Assembly (NCBI GenBank): GCA_031292665.1
Contig: JARLGR010000269.1
Location: 1 to 47,880, forward strand
Direction: 5' to 3'
DNA: 47,880 nucleotides
Source: Mycobacterium sp.
Lineage (GTDB): Bacteria; Actinomycetota; Actinomycetes; Mycobacteriales; Mycobacteriaceae
This document shows positions 10,270-17,944 of this stretch, piece by piece. Below the pieces are notes generated by a model, which ran no database searches, was not told the DNA's origin, and saw nothing but the letters and a program-made list of their open reading frames with translations. A program made the translations under genes and the position numbers. Position 1 is the first letter of the stretch. Every line of letters starts with the position of its first letter.

Positions 10270-11988
10270 CTACACCGTGGCCGGCTTCGCCGGACCGGAG
10301 TAGACCTCGAAGAAGCGGGTCAACATTTCGGCCGGTATCGCCAGGTTGGCGTCATGGTCGGTACGGAGGCAGACCAGGCTGGGGCCGTCGTGCTCACGCG
10401 AGCGCTGCAGCGCGCCGTCGAGATCCTCGATGCGCTCCACGTACTCGCCGTGGCAGCCCAGCCCCTGTGCGACGATGTCCCAGCGGATCTCGCCCTGGGC
10501 GGTGCCGAAAGTGGTGCCGTAGAGCTGTCGTTCGTTGAGCTCTTCCATGGTCCACGAGCCCTCCGCGAACACGATGACGGTGATGTCGATACCCTCGCGC
10601 GCAGCGGTCTGCAATTCCATGATGTTGAAGCCTGCGGCGCCGTCGCCGGTGACGCAGACCACCCCACGGTCGGGCGCGCCGAGTTTGGCGCCGATTGCCG
10701 AAGGGATGCCGGTGCCGAGCATCCCCAGTTCGAGAATCGTATGGAATGACCGCGGCTGCGTCGGGGGCAGCACGTTGTAGGCCCACAGCGAGGTGTTGCC
10801 GCCGTCGACGGAGTAGACGGCGTCCGGTCCGAACACCGCGCCGACGACGCCGAGTGCATGGGCGGGGTGGATGCCGGGGCCCTGCCATTGCAGGATCGGC
10901 GCGGCCAGCTGCGCGCGGACCTGCTCGTCGAGTTGCCGGTAGCGCGCCAGGTCCGCGCCGTTGCGAGAGCCGAGGTCGGCCACGCGCAGTCGTGCGGCGA
11001 TGCCCTCCAGCGCGGCCCGGGCGTCGGCGAGGATGCCGAGGTGCAGCGGCCGGGTGACGCCGAAGTTGCGCGGGTCGATGTCGATCTGGATGAGCCGTTT
11101 GCCTTGAGGATCGCCCCAGTAGGTGTCGTAGGGGACGTCGAGGTTGCCCATCCGGGAGCCGACGACCAGCAGCACGTCGGCTTCGCGGCGCGCGAGGTCG
11201 CCGGCTGGGCCGAACCCGAAGACGTAGTTGGGGTGGTCGGTTGGCACGCTGGCGCGGCCGGCCATAGAACTGATGGCCGGGCAGCGCAGCAGTTCGGCGA
11301 TCTCCAGCGCGGCAGCGCGCGCGCCGGCGCGGTCGACGCCGCTGCCGGCGATCACGACCGGGTGCTCGGCGGCGGCAAGGAGCGCCGCGGCGTCATCGAG
11401 TTGACGCTCCGACGGCTGCGGCGGCCCTACCCGGTAGGCCTCAGGCGGCCACACGGGTGCGGTGCTCGGGTCGCCGGTCTCATACAGGATCGGCGCCGGC
11501 AATTCGACATGGACCGGACCCGGTCGGCCGTTATGCATCTCACGGAACGCCAGCCGCAGCACCTCGGGAATGCGCGCCCACTCGAAGACCGGACCGCCCC
11601 ATTTGACCGCCGGCCGGAAGAGGTCGAGCTGGTCTTGGCCCTGGAAGGTCGACGGGGGTGACGGGTAGACGATGCCGAGCCGGTGCTGGGAGGTGATGGC
11701 CAGCACCGGGACACCCTCGTGCAGCGCCGTGATGACTCCGGGGAGAAGGTTTGCCGACCCGGGACCGGGATTGCCGAGCACCGCCGCGACCTTGCCCGTC
11801 GTCTTGTAGAGGCCTTCAGCCATGTGCACGCCGGCGGCTTCGTGGCGCACCGGCACCATCCGGATGCCGTGCGCGTCCAGTTGAGCCAGCAGCGGATCGA
11901 TCTCCGGTGAGGGAAGGCCGAACAAAAACTCGATCCCTTCGGCCTGGAGCGCGCGGGCGAACAACTCGCCGCCGGTGATCTCGGTCAT
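10270..11988 (-). CDS. Thiamine diphosphate-dependent enzyme, acetolactate synthase-like
   Basis: This 572-residue protein has the three-domain layout of the acetohydroxyacid synthase/oxalyl-CoA decarboxylase superfamily: a PYR domain with catalytic Glu50 (RHEAAG), a middle Rossmann domain (about 195-330) and a PP domain with GDG at 448-450. The magnesium-ligand Asn expected 27 residues after Asp449 is Glu476 (FAEG instead of the usual NN). This is unusual and argues against assuming true acetolactate synthase activity. No regulatory subunit gene is adjacent. GGAGG lies about seven bases before the ATG. It is co-transcribed with the SDR downstream. The substrate is unknown; carboligation or decarboxylation of a 2-oxoacid or acyl-CoA is the family chemistry. 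Confidence 0.88.
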   Translation of the reverse strand: MTEITGGELFARALQAEGIEFLFGLPSPEIDPLLAQLDAHGIRMVPVRHEAAGVHMAEGLYKTTGKVAAVLGNPGPGSANLLPGVITALHEGVPVLAITSQHRLGIVYPSPPSTFQGQDQLDLFRPAVKWGGPVFEWARIPEVLRLAFREMHNGRPGPVHVELPAPILYETGDPSTAPVWPPEAYRVGPPQPSERQLDDAAALLAAAEHPVVIAGSGVDRAGARAAALEIAELLRCPAISSMAGRASVPTDHPNYVFGFGPAGDLARREADVLLVVGSRMGNLDVPYDTYWGDPQGKRLIQIDIDPRNFGVTRPLHLGILADARAALEGIAARLRVADLGSRNGADLARYRQLDEQVRAQLAAPILQWQGPGIHPAHALGVVGAVFGPDAVYSVDGGNTSLWAYNVLPPTQPRSFHTILELGMLGTGIPSAIGAKLGAPDRGVVCVTGDGAAGFNIMELQTAAREGIDITVIVFAEGSWTMEELNERQLYGTTFGTAQGEIRWDIVAQGLGCHGEYVERIEDLDGALQRSREHDGPSLVCLRTDHDANLAIPAEMLTRFFEVYSGPAKPATV

Positions 11989-12081
11989 CTCGAACCTCCG
12001 CTCCGGTGCGGGTTTTCTTCCGCCCGCTCATGTCACTGTGCGACGCGAGCAAGCGAAAATGCTTGACAGGACAGGACAAAT

Positions 12082-12097
12082 TCTTGACGGTTCAAGA
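12082..12097 (-). terminator. Hairpin at the end of the WS/DGAT gene
   Basis: TCTTGA and TCAAGA form a six-base stem with a four-base loop. On the minus strand the stem includes the stop codon (12092-12094) and is followed by a short AU-rich stretch (ATTTG). Confidence 0.4.
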
Positions 12098-13513
12098 CAC
12101 GTCGGCGTGGTGGGAAGAGTCGCCCTTCTTACCCGCCGACTGCAATCCCGCCGCTTCCCTCAGCTCCTCATAGGCCTGCAGGGTGCAGCGAGCCAGTTGC
12201 GACAGGTTGTCCAGAGCCGCGGTGTTGGCGACGAACCCGAAGTCCATGCTGTCGTGGTACGAGGCCAGCGTGGCATTGAGCCCGATCGAGGCGGCGAGGG
12301 CGGAGATGGGGTAGACACCCAGGAGGCGGGCGCCGTTGAGGTAGCGGGGCTCCTTGGCGCCCGCCACGTTGGAGATGACCAGGTTGCACGCCGGGTGCGT
12401 GACGCGATCCAAGTGCGTGGAGGCGCCCAGGCTCGCGAGCGCGATGAGTGCGACCGCATAGGTCATGGCCGTGTCGGTCGACATGCCGGCCAACTCTTTC
12501 TTGGCCGCGGCGACGGAGTCGACCACTTGGCGAATTCGCTCCGGCATGCCGGCGGCGGGCTCGCCGAGTCGGACGAACATCGCCGACACGCGCGTGCCGA
12601 TTGCCGTGTCGTCGTCGCCGCGCAGCGACACCGGACACATCGCGATCAGCGGGTGCCCGAATGCGAAACCGTTCTCCTGCAGGTACGCATGCAGGCCCCC
12701 GTCGATGACGGCGGACGCCACATCGTTGAGGGTGGCACCGAACTGGCGACCGACGTCGCGCATCTCGCTCAGCGGCAGGGTGAGCGTCGCGAAGCTTCTC
12801 CCGACTTTGAGCGGCGCGTTGGTCGGGGCGTGCGGCGCGACGAACGGCAGGTTGCCCTCGAGGTGCGATTTCGCGAGACCGGCCAGCACCTTGCGCAGTG
12901 TGCCCCAGGAAATCTGGTTGAGCGCCTCGACCTGGGTGAGTGCTCCGCGAACCGAGTCGGCGATGCGCTGCGCGAAGGGTGTCGGCGGATGCGGCGCCGG
13001 TTCCGGCATGGTGAGCCCGAAGCCGGGTGTGGGGACGGTGGGTTCATCGGATGTGCTCAGGCCCGCGTAGATCCGCTTCAGGCCGGATTCGCCGTCGATG
13101 ATCGAATGATGAGTCTTGGTGTAAATCGCGAACCTCGAGTCCGGCACCCCATCGATCACCCAGCAGCGAAACATTGGGCGGTCACGGTCGAGTTGCGGCT
13201 CGTGGAGCTCGGCTACGAGCCGCAGCAGGTCGTCATAGGTGGCTCGGGCCGGGAGCGAAAGATGCCCGATGTGGTGATTCGGATCCCAACTCGCCACCTC
13301 CCGGAAGTGGGGCAGGCCCCGACCGAGAAGCTCCGGCACATAGTTGAAGGGTGGGGCGGGGGGGCAGGCCCGGTACGCCTCGACGATCTCGTCGACGATA
13401 CGCCGACGACCGGTCGGTTTCTTGAAAAGCATCATCGCGCCGACATGGGTGGTGCCGGCCGGCGACTCCATCAACAGCCATGAAAGGTCCAACGGTGGAA
13501 TCGGTTTCGCCAT
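12092..13513 (-). CDS. WS/DGAT family O-acyltransferase (wax ester synthase/diacylglycerol acyltransferase)
   Basis: This 473-residue protein carries the active-site motif HHSIIDG at 135-141, with His136 the catalytic base and Asp140 structural. PPLDLSWLLMESP at the start and NLVISNVAGAKEP near 365 are typical for the mycobacterial tgs family, which esterifies diacylglycerol or fatty alcohols with acyl-CoA to make storage lipid. Length is typical (about 450-475). Downstream (minus strand) come the ThDP enzyme and SDR genes after a 103-base gap, upstream the epimerase. Possible DosR-type sites lie in its upstream region. Substrate preference cannot be read from the sequence. Confidence 0.93.
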   Translation of the reverse strand: MAKPIPPLDLSWLLMESPAGTTHVGAMMLFKKPTGRRRIVDEIVEAYRACPPAPPFNYVPELLGRGLPHFREVASWDPNHHIGHLSLPARATYDDLLRLVAELHEPQLDRDRPMFRCWVIDGVPDSRFAIYTKTHHSIIDGESGLKRIYAGLSTSDEPTVPTPGFGLTMPEPAPHPPTPFAQRIADSVRGALTQVEALNQISWGTLRKVLAGLAKSHLEGNLPFVAPHAPTNAPLKVGRSFATLTLPLSEMRDVGRQFGATLNDVASAVIDGGLHAYLQENGFAFGHPLIAMCPVSLRGDDDTAIGTRVSAMFVRLGEPAAGMPERIRQVVDSVAAAKKELAGMSTDTAMTYAVALIALASLGASTHLDRVTHPACNLVISNVAGAKEPRYLNGARLLGVYPISALAASIGLNATLASYHDSMDFGFVANTAALDNLSQLARCTLQAYEELREAAGLQSAGKKGDSSHHADVS

Positions 13514-13572
13514 GGGGATCTCCTCACCGAAGTCCGGGACCGAGCCTCAAGAATCCGGACCGGTATGGTGAT

Positions 13573-13592
13573 GCTCTCGCCGCAGGTCCCGG
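13573..13592 (-). promoter_or_regulatory. Possible DosR-like box (proximal) upstream of the WS/DGAT gene
   Basis: On the minus strand the segment carries GGGACCTGCGGC, which matches the better-conserved left half of the DosR consensus (GGGAC-N-N-N-G-C-C). It lies about 60-80 bases before the ATG at 13513. The right half is degenerate. Confidence 0.25.
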
Positions 13593-13618
13593 CCGACGAG
13601 GGTATTAGGACCCTGTTG

Positions 13619-13638
13619 CGACAGCCGTAAGTCCCTCA
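13619..13638 (-). promoter_or_regulatory. Possible DosR-like box (distal) upstream of the WS/DGAT gene
   Basis: On the minus strand this reads GAGGGACTTACGGCTG, close to the DosR core GGGACTWWNGNC. It is about 105-125 bases upstream of the WS/DGAT start. The other palindrome half is imperfect. Confidence 0.3.
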
Positions 13639-13675
13639 CGAACGTCATGGTGTGGCGTACCGAACCCCGACCGGG

Positions 13676-13691
13676 GCAGGCCCTAGCCTGC
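13676..13691 (-). terminator. Hairpin spanning the epimerase stop codon
   Basis: GCAGGC and GCCTGC form a perfect six-base stem with a CCTA loop that contains the minus-strand stop codon of the epimerase gene (13683-13685). A second small GC palindrome lies just beyond at 13666-13675. Confidence 0.4.
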
Positions 13692-14666
13692 GGCGCGCAG
13701 CGCCGCGAACGTGTCGGCCAGGGTCTCCTGTGGAGCCCGGTAGGTGATATCGAGGTCGCGTTCGCTCGGCGAATCGTCGGACGCCGGCATCTGGGTGTAG
13801 TACTGCATCCCCGCCCACGTGACGGGCGTCTCGAAGGGCAGAAAGCGGCCGGCTCGATCCATCACGGCCCCCGCAACGCGCAGGGCGGTGTCCGGGATCG
13901 GGACCGAAACCATTGGCGTGCCGGAAACTTGGCCGAGCATGTGCGCGAGCTCGGCCGCCGGAACCCGATGCCCGCCGGCCATATAGCGGCGCGGCCCCCG
14001 CCCGGGCTCCAACAGTGCCGCGTGCAAAGCGGCCACATCGCGCACGTCGACGATCAACCACGCCCCGTTCCGTCCCGGGATCACATGCATCTGCAGGGCC
14101 GCCCGGACGCCCTCCCCGGCCTCACCGAATTGGTCGCCGACCGGCGGACCGATGACCACGCCGGGGTAGGTGATGTTCACCGGCGCGCCCGCGTCCTGCA
14201 GGCCGCGGGCATAGATCTCCACCTGGGCCTTGGACGTTCCGTATCCGTCTGCCCCACCGACGACCGGCAGGTCCGCGGCCAGCATTTCCAGGCCCGGATG
14301 GAACAGCGCGCTGAAGCTGGACACGTGGATGACGGGATCCAACCCGAGCTCGACCGACTGACCGAGGACGTTCTGGGCGCCCTCCATGTTGGTGGTGAGC
14401 ATCTGGGTCGTCTGGCGCGGGTCCGTGGCCACCAGAGCGGCGCTGTGTACGACGGCGTCACATCCGCTCAGCGCGTCGCGCACCGATCCGCGATCGGTGA
14501 TGTCGCCGACGGCGAAGTCCGACACGTCGACGCCCAGCTTGGCGACGGAGGTCTGCAGCCGCTTGGGATTTCGCACCAGAAAGCGGAGGGAATGGCCCGC
14601 GTCGGCGACGGTCTTGGCGGTCCAGCCGCCGACGAACCCCGTGCCGCCCGTGATCAGAACGCGCAT
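13683..14666 (-). CDS. NAD(P)-dependent epimerase/dehydratase (Rv3725-like)
   Basis: This 327-residue extended SDR has GGTGFVG at 7-13 for nucleotide binding and YGTSK at about 142-146 as the active-site pair. It resembles M. tuberculosis Rv3725, which also lies near a cutinase gene. Proteins of this group act on sugar nucleotides, flavonoid-like or sterol substrates; the actual substrate is unknown. The cutinase gene upstream ends 43 bases before its start, so the two may share a transcript. Nothing is missing in the motifs. Confidence 0.88.
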   Translation of the reverse strand: MRVLITGGTGFVGGWTAKTVADAGHSLRFLVRNPKRLQTSVAKLGVDVSDFAVGDITDRGSVRDALSGCDAVVHSAALVATDPRQTTQMLTTNMEGAQNVLGQSVELGLDPVIHVSSFSALFHPGLEMLAADLPVVGGADGYGTSKAQVEIYARGLQDAGAPVNITYPGVVIGPPVGDQFGEAGEGVRAALQMHVIPGRNGAWLIVDVRDVAALHAALLEPGRGPRRYMAGGHRVPAAELAHMLGQVSGTPMVSVPIPDTALRVAGAVMDRAGRFLPFETPVTWAGMQYYTQMPASDDSPSERDLDITYRAPQETLADTFAALRAAG

Positions 14667-14709
14667 GGTGCGATTCCGCAGGGCAACGCGCCCCTCTTCA
14701 CAAGGGGCC

Positions 14710-15405
14710 TCACAGGTGGCTGGAGGCGAAGCCGGCGGCCTGCCCGGTCATTCCGTTCAGCGGGTAAGAAATGTGCGCGGAGGGGTCGTTGCCGTCGCCG
14801 CAAATCCCGTCGCCCTGGGCGCACAGCTCAAGGGTCTTGGGCCGATACAGCGGACCGATGACCAGCTTCGGCGCGTGGTACTGGTCCAGGAATTGACCGG
14901 ACGGAGTGCCGAACAGCGTGACCGCGGCGACATGGTTGGCCACGTTCGGCGGCATCGGCTGGGGCACCGCCGCAGCGGGCACTCCCTGCGGTACGGCGGC
15001 GGAGGTGACGTAACCGGCTACCGCCGCGCCCTGCGAGTAGCCGCCGAGCACCTCGCGGGTGGTGGGGCAATTCGCCGCCATGGACTCGATGTGAGAACTG
15101 GCGTCCCGAATGCCGTCGATGACGGTCAACGGGAAATCGCTGTTCCCGAAGTCGGTGCTCGCCGGGTAGTTGACCGGGTACACCCCCAGTGACCTGTTCC
15201 CGATCTGCGAGTGCAACGCGTCGACGAACGACCGGCCGACCCCGCCGATCCCCGGCGGTTCGCCGGAGCCCCGAGCGAACACGACCTCCACGTCGGGGCA
15301 GGGATCGGCGGACGCCGATGGCAGGGGTGCACGCGACACCATCGACGCCGCTACGACCCCGGCGATCCCGACGGATGTCGTCAGCTGGCGGGCCGCCTTG
15401 ACCAT
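14710..15405 (-). CDS. Secreted cutinase family esterase (first copy)
   Basis: This 231-residue protein has a signal peptide (basic start, hydrophobic core 10-22, cleavage probably near the alanine-rich stretch at 31-34). The mature part is a cutinase: VVFARGSGEPPG near 41-52, GGYSQG at 121-126 with nucleophile Ser124, Asp199 in CAQGDGIC, and His211. Four cysteines (36, 113, 195, 202) fit the two family disulfides. Mycobacterial cutinase-like proteins are exported esterases or phospholipases. ATG 15405 is chosen; upstream TTG codons in frame have no ribosome binding site. A second, distinct cutinase lies at 17248-17898. Confidence 0.92.
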   Translation of the reverse strand: MVKAARQLTTSVGIAGVVAASMVSRAPLPSASADPCPDVEVVFARGSGEPPGIGGVGRSFVDALHSQIGNRSLGVYPVNYPASTDFGNSDFPLTVIDGIRDASSHIESMAANCPTTREVLGGYSQGAAVAGYVTSAAVPQGVPAAAVPQPMPPNVANHVAAVTLFGTPSGQFLDQYHAPKLVIGPLYRPKTLELCAQGDGICGDGNDPSAHISYPLNGMTGQAAGFASSHL

Positions 15406-15428
15406 GGTCAACCTCAAGGTTTTGCCAC

Positions 15429-15602
15429 CTACTTCTTGAAGGCGTCCTTCACCTTCTCGCCGGCGTCTTTCAGACTGGACTTCGCCTGGTCAGCGCGGCC
15501 CTCGTTTTTGGTGTGATGATCACCCGTCGCCTTGCCGATGGCCTCCTTGGCCTTGCCGCCGAGGTCCTCGATCTTGTTCTTCAGTTTGTCTACGTTGCTC
15601 AT
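15429..15602 (-). CDS. CsbD-like small stress protein
   Basis: This 57-residue charged protein, read on the minus strand from ATG 15602, begins MSNVDKLKNKIEDLGGKAKE, with GKATGDH in the middle and KEGE/DKVKDAFKK-type ends. That is the standard CsbD layout: two short amphipathic Lys- and Ala-rich repeats. CsbD family members are general stress proteins, sigma-B dependent in Bacillus, of unknown biochemical role. The stop is 24 bases upstream of the cutinase start, so the genes may be co-transcribed. No strong ribosome binding site is seen. Confidence 0.85.
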   Translation of the reverse strand: MSNVDKLKNKIEDLGGKAKEAIGKATGDHHTKNEGRADQAKSSLKDAGEKVKDAFKK

Positions 15603-15669
15603 GTCCGGTGACTACCCGGTAGGGCGATATCGAAACCCGCGGTGCGCGGCACCTGTCATCATGGAATGC

Positions 15670-15822
15670 GTGAGCACCGCAGTCGTGGTGGCAATCGTGG
15701 CGGGACTGATGCTTCTGGGCATCGGCATGGTGATCAATCAGTTGGTTCGACTGCGAAGGTATTTGAACGAGTCGCCGCCCGACGCAGCCCCTGACGGAGA
15801 ACCGCGCGACCCCCCGGGCTGA
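15670..15822 (+). CDS. Small single-helix membrane protein
   Basis: This 50-residue protein starts at GTG 15670, or is three residues longer from ATG 15661. Residues 4-25 are a clear membrane helix (VVVAIVAGLMLLGIGMVINQLV), followed by a basic RLRRY stretch and a short Pro- and Asp-rich tail. The positive residues after the helix put the tail in the cytoplasm. It is divergent from the CsbD gene with about 70 bases between. I do not recognise a family. Confidence 0.55.
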   Translation: MSTAVVVAIVAGLMLLGIGMVINQLVRLRRYLNESPPDAAPDGEPRDPPG

Positions 15823-15949
15823 GTTTGCTCCCAGCGGCCGTGAAACGCGGACACCGGGCAGCGTGCAATCGTCAAACCGCCTTCTGTCCAGCCCTCTCGC
15901 GGGCTGATAGCGTCATTTCGGTGAGGGCAATGCGAGGCGTCACGATCCC

Positions 15950-17251
15950 GTGACCCCGTCGACGCTGCTGCTAACCGGCGATGGCTTGCCACGCGGCGTA
16001 ACCGGTGCCGCGGACCCACACTTCGCCAATGTCATAAAGCTATTCGGCCGGCTATTTCCCGGTCGGCGATTCGGCGGCGGAGCCCTTAGCGTCTACATCG
16101 ACGGCGTAGCCGTCGTCGACGTCTGGACGGGGTGGTCGGACCGGGCCGGCACCCAGCCCTGGACCGCCGACACCGGCGCCATGGTCTTCTCCGCGACCAA
16201 GGGTATCGCCTCGACGGTGATCCACCGGCTGGCCGACCGGGGCCTGTTGTCCTACGACGACCCCGTCGCCGAGTACTGGCCCGAGTTCGCGGCCAACGGG
16301 AAAGACGACATCACGGTGCGCGATGTCTTGCGGCACCGCTCCGGGTTGTCGCACCTGCGCGGCGTCACCAAAGGGCAGTTGATGGATCACCTCCTCATGG
16401 AGGAGCGCCTGGCCGCCGCGCCCGTCGACCATCTGCGAGGCGTACAGGCGTACCACGCGCTGACCTACGGGTGGCTGCTCTCGGGTCTGGCGAGGGCGGT
16501 GACCGGTAAAGGCATGCGAGAGCTGATCCGCCAGGAGATCGCCCGCCCGCTCAACACCGACGGCGTGCATCTGGGCCGCCCACCGGAATCCGCGCCGACC
16601 AAGCCCGCGCAGATCCTGGTACCGCACGGGAAGCTGCGTGCCCCGGTGTTCAATTTCATCGCGCCCAAGGTGGCCGGCCTGCCATTTTCCGGCGCGCTGG
16701 GAGCGATGTACTTCCCCGGTGTCATGTCGCTGGTGCAGGGGGATACGCCCTTCCTCGACGGGGAGGTGCCGGGGGCCAACGGCGTGGTGACCGGCCGCGG
16801 CCTGGCCAAGATGTACGCCGTGCTGGCCAACGACGGCCGCATCGACGGCAGGAAGTACCTGTCCAAGGAGCTGGTGGGTGGCCTGACGGGACAGCCGCGA
16901 CGCAAGTGGCCGGACGCAAACATGGTAGTGCCCATGCCTTTCCACCTTGGCTACCACGAATCACCAGTCCCCGGCTTGCTCACCGGGTTCGGTCACGTGG
17001 GGCTGGGCGGCACCCTCGGATGGGCCGATCCGGAGGCGGGTAGCGCGTTCGGGTTCATCCACAACCGGCTCCTGACGCCGATGCTGTTCGACATGGGATC
17101 CTTTGCGGGGCTTGCCGGTCCGCTGCGCACTGCCATCGAAGCCGCCCGCCATCAGGGGCCGCTCGAGGTGCCGCATCTCGGCGCGCCCTACCCCAAACTC
17201 GCCCGGCGACCGGTGCGTGTCCCGGAGGCGGCGGTATCGGGGGACGGCTAG
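15950..17251 (+). CDS. Serine hydrolase of the beta-lactamase/esterase VIII type
   Basis: This 433-residue protein has the serine beta-lactamase-like fold: SATK at 81-84 supplies the nucleophile Ser81 and Lys84, and YHALTYGW (from Tyr168) supplies the tyrosine. Later FGHVGLGGTLGWADPE has the His-Gly-type strand used by esterases of this group. Mycobacteria have several paralogues (LipD/LipL type) that are lipases or esterases rather than antibiotic-degrading enzymes. No signal peptide is seen, so it is probably cytosolic. GTG 15950 is chosen because it is the first in-frame start giving the usual N-terminal length. Its stop TAG overlaps the stop of the converging cutinase gene. Confidence 0.9.
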   Translation: MTPSTLLLTGDGLPRGVTGAADPHFANVIKLFGRLFPGRRFGGGALSVYIDGVAVVDVWTGWSDRAGTQPWTADTGAMVFSATKGIASTVIHRLADRGLLSYDDPVAEYWPEFAANGKDDITVRDVLRHRSGLSHLRGVTKGQLMDHLLMEERLAAAPVDHLRGVQAYHALTYGWLLSGLARAVTGKGMRELIRQEIARPLNTDGVHLGRPPESAPTKPAQILVPHGKLRAPVFNFIAPKVAGLPFSGALGAMYFPGVMSLVQGDTPFLDGEVPGANGVVTGRGLAKMYAVLANDGRIDGRKYLSKELVGGLTGQPRRKWPDANMVVPMPFHLGYHESPVPGLLTGFGHVGLGGTLGWADPEAGSAFGFIHNRLLTPMLFDMGSFAGLAGPLRTAIEAARHQGPLEVPHLGAPYPKLARRPVRVPEAAVSGDG

Positions 17252-17898
17252 CTCTGTAGCCGGGCGGCGACGAATGTCGCGGCCCGAGCGGTCAACCCGG
17301 ACTGGACGTACGAACCATGGGCCATGATGTTGCCACCGTCCGAGCATGCCGGGTCGCCGCCGGCGCACACGTCGGTGGTCTTCGCGCTGTACGGCGGGCC
17401 GATCGGCGGGAACACGGCGCCCGACAGGTTACGCGCGAGCGGGCTCGTCGGATTGCCGAAGACGGCGATCGCCGCGACGTGATCCAAAGCCTGGGGCGGC
17501 ATGGCCGGCGTGGCCAAATCAACGACACCCGCGCCCTGCGAAAATCCACCCAGCACCAATCGGGTGTTGGGGCATCGCCCAACCATGTCCTGGACATGAG
17601 CGACCAGGTCGTCGGCACCGTTTTGGGCGCTTGCCGCGAAAGCCTGAGTCGCCGGGTAGTTGACCGGGTAGACACCCAGAGACCGCCCAGAGATCTGCGA
17701 GCCCAGCGAGTCGATAAAAGCTTGGCCCACATTGCCGACACCGGGCGGCTGGCCGGTGCCGCGGGCGAACGCCACCTCGACGGCGGGGCACGGATCGGCC
17801 TGCACGGTCGGTCCACTCAGCACCGCCGAAGTCACTGCGATCACGACGCAAACGACGCCGATGATGCGGATGATGCGGATGATGCGGTGCGGTGTCAC
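17248..17898 (-). CDS. Secreted cutinase family esterase (second copy)
   Basis: This 216-residue protein has a signal peptide with a hydrophobic core at about 12-28, preceded by a short repeated Arg-Ile-Ile run (residues 5-13) encoded by a 9-bp tandem repeat. The mature cutinase has FARGTGQPPG, nucleophile Ser120 in GGFSQG, Asp182 in CAGGDPAC and His194. It differs clearly from the first copy at 14710-15405 in sequence and in its shorter C-terminus, so it is not a recent duplicate. It starts at GTG 17898. The DapB-like gene ends 46 bases upstream on the same strand. Confidence 0.92.
   Translation of the reverse strand: MTPHRIIRIIRIIGVVCVVIAVTSAVLSGPTVQADPCPAVEVAFARGTGQPPGVGNVGQAFIDSLGSQISGRSLGVYPVNYPATQAFAASAQNGADDLVAHVQDMVGRCPNTRLVLGGFSQGAGVVDLATPAMPPQALDHVAAIAVFGNPTSPLARNLSGAVFPPIGPPYSAKTTDVCAGGDPACSDGGNIMAHGSYVQSGLTARAATFVAARLQS
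17858..17887 (-). repeat. Nine-base tandem repeat in a cutinase signal peptide
   Basis: Three in-frame copies of GATGATGCG (plus-strand reading) encode Arg-Ile-Ile units just before the hydrophobic core. Copy-number change would alter only the length of the signal peptide N-region. Confidence 0.6.
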
Positions 17899-17944
17899 CG
17901 CTCAATGCTGACACATGCGTGCCACCCGGGGGTGTCTGGAAGCG

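Noticed and set aside
11975..13483. Long plus-strand reading frame opposite the WS/DGAT gene
   Set aside because: It is a shadow of a real gene: it has no recognisable motif and no ribosome binding site, and it spans two genes on the other strand.
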